From Betaproteobacteria bacterium (GTDB lineage: Bacteria > Pseudomonadota > Gammaproteobacteria > Burkholderiales > SG8-39): a DNA stretch of 11,882 nt. The DNA lies in the NCBI GenBank assembly GCA_007280315.1, contig QYQC01000118.1, forward strand, positions 1-11,882, read 5' to 3'. Position numbers and translations under genes: made by a program. This document shows positions 1 through 6,196 of the stretch, in pieces. The number at the start of each line of letters is the position of its first letter. The stretch's first letter is position 1. The notes under the pieces are model-generated. The model searched no databases and had not been told where the DNA came from. It saw only the letters and a program-made list of their open reading frames with translations.

Positions 1-897
1 CCCATATCCCCCGCGCGCGCGGATCGCGCCTTTGCGAGTGAGCCAGACATCGGCGCCGTAGTGATGCTCACGCGCAACGTAGTTGTGGTGACAGTTCACG
101 GCCACGCCCTCGATAGCGAACGCAGGCAGGTGGCGCGCGAGGCCGGTGAGCACCAGATCGAGCATCTCGCGCCGGTTCTGCATCGCGTATTCCTGCGCCC
201 AGCTCACCGCGTCGACATAGTCGGTGAAATGTTCGTTGCCCTCCTCGAAGTACGCAAGATCGCGATCGGGTAGCTGCAGCAGCGAGCGCTCCATGTCGCG
301 CCGTGCGAGTGCGATGAAATAGGTGGCGAGTGCATTGCCGATGCCGCGGCTGCCCGAGTGCAACATCACCCACACACGGTCAGCCTCGTCCAGGCACACC
401 TCGATGAAATGATTGCCCCCGCCCAGCGTGCCCATCTGGTTCACCCACTTCGAATGCCTGCCAACAGACTTCAACAGCTGTGGATGCTTCTTCGTCATCG
501 CCTCCAGCCGCCGCGCGAACGGCCGCGCCGCCGCGGCGAGCGCGCGGCTGTCGCCGTGCTGTTCGCGCCCGACCGGGACATCGCGGCTGATCTGGTCGAA
601 CACTTTCCTGAGCGCTCGCTCGTCCAGCTGATTTGCCGTGAGCGAAAGCCGGCTGGCGACCATGCCGCAGCCGATGTCGACGCCCACCGCGGCCGGAATG
701 ATGGCCTTGTGCGTCGCGATCACCGAGCCTATCGTTGCGCCTATGCCCAGGTGCACGTCCGGCATCGCGGCGACGTGGTGGTGGATGATGGGCAGGCTGG
801 CGATATTCTCCAGCTGGCGCTTCGAATTCGCGTCGGCGTCGCCGGTCCAGATCCTGACCGGCACGCGCTGCGACGTGATTTCTTCCATGATCGGCAT
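1..897 (-). CDS. rtcB: RNA-splicing ligase RtcB (3' end off the left edge)
   Basis: RtcB joins RNA 2',3'-cyclic phosphate or 3'-phosphate ends to 5'-OH ends using GTP and Mn2+, in RNA repair. The first 299 codons are present. Family motifs are clear: MPDVHLG (residues 45-51), VGVDIGCGM (71-79, with metal ligands Asp74 and Cys77), GGGNHFIE (159-166), HSGSRGIG (180-187, metal His) and NCHHNY (268-273). E. coli RtcB has about 408 residues, so roughly 110 C-terminal residues, including the guanylylated His, lie off the window. I chose the ATG at 897 because GGGAA lies about 7 bases upstream; an in-frame ATG at 888 has no ribosome site. The last residues before the edge are one short of the family pattern at a CG repeat (see findings). 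No sigma-54 promoter or rtcR regulator gene is visible, unlike E. coli. Confidence 0.95.
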   Translation of the reverse strand, partial: MPIMEEITSQRVPVRIWTGDADANSKRQLENIASLPIIHHHVAAMPDVHLGIGATIGSVIATHKAIIPAAVGVDIGCGMVASRLSLTANQLDERALRKVFDQISRDVPVGREQHGDSRALAAAARPFARRLEAMTKKHPQLLKSVGRHSKWVNQMGTLGGGNHFIEVCLDEADRVWVMLHSGSRGIGNALATYFIALARRDMERSLLQLPDRDLAYFEEGNEHFTDYVDAVSWAQEYAMQNRREMLDLVLTGLARHLPAFAIEGVAVNCHHNYVAREHHYGADVWLTRKGAIRARGGYG

Positions 898-978
898 TGG
901 CGGTTCCCGACTGGCGCCACGCTCGCATCGCGCACCGGGTGGCGGGGAAGTATGCGTAAGCGGCGGCGTCCTCGCAGC

Positions 979-1113
979 TTAGCAGGGAAGCGCGTCGGCC
1001 AGATTGCTCACCCCCGCCCACACTGCCCCCGCGCCCTGTTGAGCGAGCAGCTTCGCCCTGGTGTCGTCGTACAGGTGGAAGTTGAATCGCCTTGAGGCCG
1101 AGCAGCGATTCAC
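979..1113 (-). CDS. possible 44-aa small ORF upstream of rtcB
   Basis: This is a GTG-started frame of 44 codons ending in TAA, 81 bp upstream of rtcB on the same strand. The peptide contains FNFHLYDDTRAKLLAQQGAG followed by a helix-like stretch ending LADALPC. Third positions are mostly G or C, as in the real genes here. Against it, there is no Shine-Dalgarno sequence before the GTG, the same frame stays open well upstream into the antisense of the GST gene, and I do not recognise the product. It could be a small gene, the tail of a decayed gene, or chance. Its 5' end overlaps the proposed GST promoter on the other strand. Confidence 0.2.
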   Translation of the reverse strand: MNRCSASRRFNFHLYDDTRAKLLAQQGAGAVWAGVSNLADALPC

Positions 1114-1121
1114 CGCATAAT
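1092..1121 (+). promoter_or_regulatory. candidate sigma-70 promoter of the GST gene
   Basis: TTGAGG (1092-1097) and CATAAT (1116-1121) are separated by 18 bp. This would start transcription near 1128 and give a leader of about 37 bases before the GST start. The match is seen in the sequence; activity is inferred. Confidence 0.4.
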
Positions 1122-1164
1122 CCGCAGCTGCAATGCCCAGCCGTTCCGACTTCCAGGATCAGCC

Positions 1165-1806
1165 ATGTACCAGCTCTACTATTACCCCGGCAACGCCAAT
1201 CTCGCGCCGCATATCCTGCTGGAGGAAATCGGCGCGGACTACAAGCTGGTGCTGGTCGATCGCAACCAGAACGAACACAAGAGTCCCGCCTACCTCAAGC
1301 TCAATCCGACGGGGCGCATCCCGGTGCTGGTCGATGGCGATCTGGTGCTGTACGAGACGGCGGCGATCTGTCTGCATCTGGCCGACCGCCACGCCGCGGC
1401 GGGTCTGGCGCCTGCGATCGGCAGCCGCGAGCGCGCCGAGTTCTACAAGTGGATCGTGTATCTCACCAACACGCTGCAGGCCGAGCTCATCGTCTACTTC
1501 TACCCGGAGCGCCTGGCCGATGATGCCGCCGCGGCGGCGCAGGTCAAGGCGCATGCAGAGCGCCGCACCGGCGACATGCTCGATCTGATCGAGGCGACGC
1601 TGGCTGCCGGAAGCGGCCCGTTTCTGCTTGGCGCGGCGTACCGCGCCGTCGATCCCTATCTGCTGATGCTGTGCCGCTGGACGCGCGGCATGCACCATCC
1701 GGCGCGCGCGCGGCCGCATCTGGCGCGCTTTCTCGAGACGGTCATGGCGCGCCCGGCGACGCAGCGCGCTTTCGCCGCCGAAGGTATTGCTGCGCCGTTT
1801 TACTGA
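1165..1806 (+). CDS. glutathione S-transferase family protein
   Basis: This 213-residue cytosolic protein has a thioredoxin-fold N-terminal half (about 1-80) and an all-helical C-terminal half. It would conjugate glutathione to, or reduce, electrophilic substrates; the substrate is unknown. The YYYPGNANLAPHI start resembles beta-class GSTs, followed by the cis-proline motif RIPVLVDGD and the glutathione-binding YETAAI. The start is fixed by AGGA about 7 bases before the ATG. In beta-class enzymes the PG is followed by A-C-S with a catalytic Cys; here the residues are N-A-N, so that Cys is absent. The active residue may be one of the tyrosines at 5-7, or activity may differ. The gene is alone on its strand, divergent from rtcB and convergent with the MFS gene. 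Confidence 0.88.
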   Translation: MYQLYYYPGNANLAPHILLEEIGADYKLVLVDRNQNEHKSPAYLKLNPTGRIPVLVDGDLVLYETAAICLHLADRHAAAGLAPAIGSRERAEFYKWIVYLTNTLQAELIVYFYPERLADDAAAAAQVKAHAERRTGDMLDLIEATLAAGSGPFLLGAAYRAVDPYLLMLCRWTRGMHHPARARPHLARFLETVMARPATQRAFAAEGIAAPFY

Positions 1807-1907
1807 GAGCCGCGGAGCAGGGCGATTCGATCGCGGCGCTGACATGCCGTGGTACTCCCGGCTGAGCGCTCGACCTCCGTTGTGTCCCACATAGCCGGTG
1901 GCGCGTC

Positions 1908-3122
1908 CTATTTCTCCGCCTGCGGTTCGCGCAGCGTCAACGCAACCAGGGTTGCCAGAGCGAGCAGCAGAACGCCGACGGTGGCAAAGCCGGCTTTAAG
2001 CGAGTACGTCGCGAACATCGCCGCCCCCATCGGGCCGACCATGAACGCCACCGCCTGCGCGGCGCTGCCGATGCCGAAGGCGGTGCCGCGCCGGTCGCGG
2101 GTGACGTTGAGCGCGATCATGGTGTTCGTCGCCGGCATCATCGACGCGTTAAGGAACGCGGCGAGGGTGAAGGCAAGGACATAGAGCCAGACGGAGTTGC
2201 TGAGTGCGAGCAGCAGGTGCGCGAGCGCAGTGAGCACGCAGGTGACGGCGAGGATGTCGCGCAGGCGGTGTTTGCGGAAAAATCGCGTCGACAGTATCCA
2301 TACGCCCAGAGCGCTGGCGATGCCGCCGAGCGCGAACGCGAGGCCGGTGACCGCAGTTACGTCGGCGCCCGCAATGTCCTTCAATGCGATCGGCGTCGCG
2401 ACGGCCCTGAACGTACCCAGGGTGAACAGCGAAAAGTAGAGCAGGATCGCCAGCGCGAACTGCACTGTCGGCTTGAACGGGGGCAGTTCGATTGCCGCGC
2501 CCGAGGGGCCGAGCTCTTTCTTGCGCAGGGTGTCCGCGGGCACCAGGAAAATGACCGCGGTCGCGACCACGGCGATCAGCAGCCCGGAGGTGAAAATCGC
2601 GCCGCGATAGCCGAAGGCGATTGCCATGGCCGCGCCCACCGCCGGACCGATCGCGCCGCCCAGGTACTGCGCGCCGGAGACCGCGTTGAGGGCGTCCCTG
2701 ACTTTGGCGTCGGGCACGCTGACGCTGGTGAGCGCTACCGCCGCGGGAACGAAGCCGGAGAGCAGGCCCTGCAGCGCGAGCGCGATGGCGACCTGCCACG
2801 GGGCGTTGATGATGCTGAGCACGAGCGAAGTGAGTGCGGCGAAATACACCGCGCGCACGAACATTTTCTTGCGCCCGAGCCGGTCCGAGAGCAGCCCCCA
2901 CATCGGACCGCCGATCAACCGGCCGACGCCGAGCGAACTCATCCCGACCGCGACCCAGAGCAAGGCCGCAGCCTCGTCCCGGGCGCCGACCTGAAGGATG
3001 TACAACGGCAGGAACGGAAACCACACGTTCACCAGGAGCGACGTGCTGCCGGTGGCGCTGGCGATGGCGATGATCGCCCGCTTGTGCATGGCATGCGCCG
3101 CGTCCGCTGTCTTCTGAGTCAT
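1908..3122 (-). CDS. MFS transporter, DHA1 drug-efflux type (MdtG-like)
   Basis: This 404-residue inner-membrane protein of the usual 12-helix MFS size is probably a proton-coupled exporter of drugs or metabolites. Helix 1 carries WFPFLPLYILQVG. The loop 2-3 motif A is GLLSDRLGRKKM (about 76-87), LSGFVPAAVAL (121-131) lies in the fourth-helix region, and the antiporter motif C region is GAQYLGGAIGP (150-160). The pattern resembles E. coli MdtG, but the substrate cannot be read from sequence. The start is the ATG at 3122 with GGAG four bases upstream, a rather tight spacing; Met12 is an alternative with no ribosome site. The gene lies 116 bp downstream of the PilZ gene on the same strand. That gap holds a GATAAT (3217-3212, minus) that could be a -10 box without a good -35, so the gene may be read from its own promoter or through from PilZ. 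Confidence 0.9.
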   Translation of the reverse strand: MTQKTADAAHAMHKRAIIAIASATGSTSLLVNVWFPFLPLYILQVGARDEAAALLWVAVGMSSLGVGRLIGGPMWGLLSDRLGRKKMFVRAVYFAALTSLVLSIINAPWQVAIALALQGLLSGFVPAAVALTSVSVPDAKVRDALNAVSGAQYLGGAIGPAVGAAMAIAFGYRGAIFTSGLLIAVVATAVIFLVPADTLRKKELGPSGAAIELPPFKPTVQFALAILLYFSLFTLGTFRAVATPIALKDIAGADVTAVTGLAFALGGIASALGVWILSTRFFRKHRLRDILAVTCVLTALAHLLLALSNSVWLYVLAFTLAAFLNASMMPATNTMIALNVTRDRRGTAFGIGSAAQAVAFMVGPMGAAMFATYSLKAGFATVGVLLLALATLVALTLREPQAEK

Positions 3123-3159
3123 CGTGCTCCAGTAAGCGGGCCGGGGCCCTGCAGCTTCA

Positions 3160-3175
3160 CCGCGCTCGTGCGCGG
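3160..3175. repeat. GC-rich hairpin in the PilZ-MFS gap
   Basis: CCGCGC and GCGCGG are perfectly complementary around a TCGT loop, giving a 6-bp stem. No T-run follows on either strand, so it is not a standard intrinsic terminator. It would sit in the leader of the MFS mRNA if that gene starts from the GATAAT at 3217-3212. It may be chance in GC-rich DNA. Confidence 0.25.
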
Positions 3176-3238
3176 GTTGATCTCCCGAGGGCAGAGGGGG
3201 AGTCCGTCCTCATTATCGATGGAGACCGGGATTCGGGC

Positions 3239-4339
3239 TCAGGCGTCTTTCAGCAGTAGCGGGCCGATGCGGCGGGATTCGCCGAGGATCAATCGGGTGA
3301 GTTCTGCCAGCGATTCGTCCGTCACCGATTCGGGGGCAAGCACATGCTCGACCGTGCCGAAGTGCTCGACGTTGCGCATTTTCAGCAGCAGTCTTCCGCT
3401 GTCGAAATTGGCGAGCAGCTGCAGGTTTGCCTTGACTTCACACGGAACCACGAAGGTGGTCTTGACCACGGTGCCGCGCTCGTTGCGCTCGCCCAGGTTG
3501 GTGAAGGCGACTCCGGTATCCTCCAGCAACTGTTTCAACTTGGCATCCGATGGGATTTCGCGCGTAACGCGCAGTTCCTTGCCGGCCGAGAGGCGGTAAT
3601 TCATCGTTACCTTATCGAACAGTTTTCTTGAGGCCGAGACTTCCAGCGCGTGGAAATCGACATCGCATTGCTCCCATTTCATACCGTCGAATTTGGGCAT
3701 GCCGACGATCGAGTATTCCTTGCCGTAGGGCGGTTTTTCCGCGACGAACGGCTGGGCGAAATTCTTCAGATGGCGATAGGCCCGCTCCAGCGCCGCGCCG
3801 ACCCGCGCGTTCTGCTCCTCCGCATCCGGTTTCTGCCTTTCCTCCGCGAGTTTTGCGGCCGCGGCCTGGCGCAATTGCGCCAGGAGGCCGCCGGGCGCCG
3901 CGTCGAATAAGGGAGTTTCTTCGGCCCCCGGCGCCGCCGTCGCGACCGTCGCCGTCGCGGGAGCAGTTGTCGCCGCGGCAGCGATCAGCTTTGCGAACGC
4001 GCCCAGGTCTTCATCCTCCAACGGAACGAAGCGCAGGCCGTAGCGAAAGCCCGACTCGGCCGGCAGATGCGCGCTCGAGACCACCCGCGCCGGCATCTTC
4101 AGCAGTTTCGGCGCTTCGGCGCCCGGATTCGCCGGCCGCGCCAGCAACAAGGTTACCGAGGTTCCGACGAGATCGGCATAGTCGCACTGTATGGCCGTGC
4201 CGCCGGCGGACAAATCCAGGGTGTGCGTGTGCAGGACAGGTTTGCCGTCCGCGCTATCGAACACCATCGCCGCCTTCCAGCGCACAGGATGGCGCTTGAA
4301 TTTGCGGCGGTGTTCGACGTCCCGCTTCGGTTCGCTCAT
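3239..4339 (-). CDS. PilZ-domain protein with unknown C-terminal domain
   Basis: This is a 366-residue soluble protein with no signal peptide or membrane helix. Residues about 8-120 form a PilZ domain, which binds cyclic di-GMP. The two binding motifs are present: RxxxR as R12-KFK-R16 and D/NxSxxG as D42-LSAG-G47, with a typical closing strand YGLRFVPL (100-107). An Ala/Thr-rich linker (about 119-140) leads to a charged helical part (155-195) and an unrecognised domain (about 196-366). That domain contains GKEYSIVGMPKFDG and strand-rich stretches such as MNYRLSAGKELRVTREI. I chose the ATG at 4339 because PilZ homology begins just after it; the frame stays open to 4444 but would then run across the promoter region. 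The ribosome site is weak (AGG about 12 bases upstream). The gene is divergent from the S10 peptidase gene. Confidence 0.85.
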   Translation of the reverse strand: MSEPKRDVEHRRKFKRHPVRWKAAMVFDSADGKPVLHTHTLDLSAGGTAIQCDYADLVGTSVTLLLARPANPGAEAPKLLKMPARVVSSAHLPAESGFRYGLRFVPLEDEDLGAFAKLIAAAATTAPATATVATAAPGAEETPLFDAAPGGLLAQLRQAAAAKLAEERQKPDAEEQNARVGAALERAYRHLKNFAQPFVAEKPPYGKEYSIVGMPKFDGMKWEQCDVDFHALEVSASRKLFDKVTMNYRLSAGKELRVTREIPSDAKLKQLLEDTGVAFTNLGERNERGTVVKTTFVVPCEVKANLQLLANFDSGRLLLKMRNVEHFGTVEHVLAPESVTDESLAELTRLILGESRRIGPLLLKDA

Positions 4340-4367
4340 GAGAACGTCTTGCCTGGAAAAGGCACAT

Positions 4368-4373
4368 TTTATA
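4368..4373 (-). promoter_or_regulatory. -10-like TATAAA for the PilZ gene
   Basis: TATAAA followed by AT reads on the minus strand 29 bp upstream of the PilZ start, an AT-rich island in GC-rich DNA. The only -35-like TTGCCG is 20 bp upstream, longer than ideal. Together with the 4404-4414 element it suggests back-to-back promoters. Confidence 0.28.
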
Positions 4374-4403
4374 CCGCGCACCGGGAGCGAATCCGGCAAT
4401 CTG

Positions 4404-4414
4404 TAGAATACAAT
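4404..4414 (+). promoter_or_regulatory. -10-like TAGAATACAAT for the peptidase gene
   Basis: Overlapping TAGAAT (4404-4409) and TACAAT (4409-4414) hexamers lie about 45-55 bp upstream of the peptidase start. I see no good -35 at 16-18 bp. The element resembles -10 boxes common in betaproteobacterial promoters. Confidence 0.3.
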
Positions 4415-4459
4415 GCCCGCGCGCCACGCAATTTCTTCCATCAACTACCTGGAGTCTTC

Positions 4460-5980
4460 ATGGCAGACGCTTCTCCCGCCGACTCGAATCCGAACACCGC
4501 CGCCAGTGCCGACGAAAAAAAGCGCATGCGCGAGCGGGTGGAAAAACTCAACGCCCTGCCCGCATCCGCGAGCAAGGGCAGCGTGGAACTTGCGAGCGGC
4601 CGTCTGCGCTACAGCGTCAGCGCCGGTTTCGTGCCGGTTGCGATGGGCATGTCCGATTCGCACAGGGGCGAACCGGACGCGGCGCTGTTTCTGACCAGCT
4701 ATACCCTGGATGGCGTCGATGCGCCGGCGCAGAAGGCGGCGCGGCCGATTTTGTTCGCGTTCAACGGCGGACCGGGCTCGGCCTCGGTTTGGCTGCACCT
4801 CGGCGCGCTCGGGCCCAAGCGCGTGCCGATCAATGACGACGGCACCATGCCGGCGCCGCCTTACATGGTGCAGGACAATCCGCATTCGTGGCTGGAGCAT
4901 TTCGACCTGGTGTTCGTCGACCCGCCGCACACCGGCTATTCGCTTAGCGCGAGCGAAGAGGCGAAAAAGAAAATGCTCGGCGTGGACGGCGACGTGGAGG
5001 CACTGGCCGAATGCATCCGTCTGCACCTGACGCGCATGCAGCGCTGGAGTTCGCCCGTGTACCTTGCCGGTGAAAGCTATGGCACCACGCGCGGGGCCGC
5101 CCTCGCCGACAAGCTGCAGTCGCTGGGCGTGTCGCTCGCCGGCCTGATCCTGGTGTCGTGCGCGATGGATCTGCAGACCCTGGTGTTCGAGGGCAAGAAC
5201 GATCTGCCCTATGCGCTGTTTCTGCCCGCCTTTGCCTGCGTGGCGCAATATCACGGCAAGTTGAAGGGCAGTGTCGCGCAGTCCGCGGCAGCCGCGCGCG
5301 CCGCCGGCGAAGCGTTCGTGCAAGAGGACTACCTGCGGGCCCTGTATCAGGGCGCGCGCCTTCCGTCCCGGGACAAGGCGCGCCTGGCGAAGAAAATGGC
5401 GGAGTTGACCGGGCTCCCCGCGGCCTTGATCGAAGACCATAACCTGCGCATTCGCGACGAGGATTTCTTTTTCGAACTGCTGCGCGCCGAGGGCCGCCAG
5501 GTCGGGCGGCTGGAAGCGCGCGTCACCGGACCGATGGCGGCGCGCAAATCGCGCCAATGGGAATTCGATCCCGGTGTCGAGGCGCTGGCGGGGCCTTACA
5601 CCATGGCGGCGAACGCCTATTTCGGCGACGTGCTGGGTTTGCGTACCGACCAGCGCTACGAAGTGCTGGCGATGGACGTCAACAAGGCCTGGAACTGGCT
5701 GCAGGGCGAGAATAAGGGCAACAGCTACACCTGCACCAGCGATGCGCTGGCGCGGGCGATGCGGCGCAATCCGCACTTGCGCGTGCTGGTGGCGAGCGGC
5801 TACTACGACCTCGGCACGCCCTATTGCGCCTCGGACTATTCGCTGGCGCAACTCGATTTGCCGCCCGACGTGTTGCAACGGGTTACGCACCACTATTACG
5901 ATGCAGGTCACATGATGTACACGCGCGGCGCCGACTTGAAGAAACTCAAGGGCGATCTGGCCGAGTGGCTGAAGGGCTGA
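4460..5980 (+). CDS. S10-family serine carboxypeptidase-like protein
   Basis: This 506-residue alpha/beta-hydrolase is of the serine carboxypeptidase (S10) type, which removes C-terminal residues from peptides. The oxyanion-hole motif FNGGPGSAS is at 101-109 and the nucleophile motif GESYG at 204-208 (Ser206). The acid is Asp450 in GYYDLGTP and the histidine is His484 in YDAGHMMY, so the triad is complete and correctly ordered. FVDPPHTGYS (152-161) matches the family's VD-P-GTGYS region. The start is the ATG at 4460 with GGAG five bases upstream; the frame stays open upstream into the antisense of PilZ, but nothing there looks like protein. The chosen start gives a polar N-terminus without a signal peptide, unusual for S10 enzymes, so it may be cytosolic. 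It is transcribed away from the PilZ gene. Confidence 0.9.
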   Translation: MADASPADSNPNTAASADEKKRMRERVEKLNALPASASKGSVELASGRLRYSVSAGFVPVAMGMSDSHRGEPDAALFLTSYTLDGVDAPAQKAARPILFAFNGGPGSASVWLHLGALGPKRVPINDDGTMPAPPYMVQDNPHSWLEHFDLVFVDPPHTGYSLSASEEAKKKMLGVDGDVEALAECIRLHLTRMQRWSSPVYLAGESYGTTRGAALADKLQSLGVSLAGLILVSCAMDLQTLVFEGKNDLPYALFLPAFACVAQYHGKLKGSVAQSAAAARAAGEAFVQEDYLRALYQGARLPSRDKARLAKKMAELTGLPAALIEDHNLRIRDEDFFFELLRAEGRQVGRLEARVTGPMAARKSRQWEFDPGVEALAGPYTMAANAYFGDVLGLRTDQRYEVLAMDVNKAWNWLQGENKGNSYTCTSDALARAMRRNPHLRVLVASGYYDLGTPYCASDYSLAQLDLPPDVLQRVTHHYYDAGHMMYTRGADLKKLKGDLAEWLKG

Positions 5981-6030
5981 GGTGAGGGTGGGTGAGAGAA
6001 CAGTTGTGCGATTCGAAGTCAAGGACACAC

Positions 6031-6044
6031 GCATGAATTCATGC
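6031..6044. repeat. perfect 14-bp palindrome over a start codon
   Basis: GCATGAATTCATGC is its own reverse complement and covers the ATG of the small ORF at 6033. It could be an operator, or a coincidence: a palindrome of this length is expected about once in a window this size. Confidence 0.3.
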
Positions 6045-6113
6045 ATCCGCAGCATTGGCGCGCCCCTGCTGCTGGCATCATCGCTGGCCCAGGCCGCGCC
6101 GCCGCCGAAGTAG
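6033..6113 (+). CDS. 26-aa signal-peptide-like small ORF
   Basis: ATG to TAG with 26 codons, preceded by AAGGA at a 7-base spacing, one of the better ribosome sites in the window. The peptide reads as a complete Sec signal sequence: MNSCIRSIG, then the hydrophobic core APLLLASSLAQA, then APPPK and the stop. An A-Q-A cleavage site would leave a five-residue tail. There is no lipobox Cys. It lies 52 bp after the peptidase stop and 81 bp before the proposed dGTPase start. It may be a genuine small exported peptide, a leader peptide, or the 5' remnant of a lost exported protein. The other two frames after the TAG show no convincing continuation, so a simple frameshift is not supported. Confidence 0.45.
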   Translation: MNSCIRSIGAPLLLASSLAQAAPPPK

Positions 6114-6190
6114 CGCGCCGCGCGCCGGGGAACAATCCGCAGCACGTTTCACGCGGTTCGCGCCCATCGCCGCCGCGCCCCATTTGCCCG

Positions 6191-6196
6191 TAAGAT
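6191..6196 (+). promoter_or_regulatory. -10-like TAAGAT at the dgt start
   Basis: TAAGAT follows GCCCG and overlaps the first candidate ATG of the dGTPase gene (6195). No good -35 is visible. If it is a real -10 box, transcription would begin near 6203 and translation would have to start at 6204 or 6219. Confidence 0.2.

Noticed and set aside
1807..1907. Gap between the convergent GST and MFS genes checked for a terminator
   Set aside because: No stem with a following T-run was found on either strand.
2217..3599. 460-codon open frame on plus across the MFS gene and its upstream gap
   Set aside because: The product is rich in Arg, Glu and Gly without fold-like pattern, and it overlaps a clear 12-helix transporter and the end of the PilZ gene.
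4340..4444. 35-codon N-terminal extension of the PilZ protein
   Set aside because: It crosses the divergent promoter region and ends just before the MSEPK start followed by the RxxxR motif; no ribosome site was seen at the longer start.
4067..4459. 131-codon upstream extension of the peptidase frame
   Set aside because: It runs through the PilZ coding region and both promoter-like boxes, with Arg-rich noise and no signal peptide; GGAG precedes the ATG at 4460.
4445..6145. 566-codon open frame on minus, antisense to the S10 peptidase
   Set aside because: GC-rich third positions remove stops on the opposite strand. The translation is Arg/His/Gln-rich with no domain, while the plus-strand gene has a complete catalytic triad.
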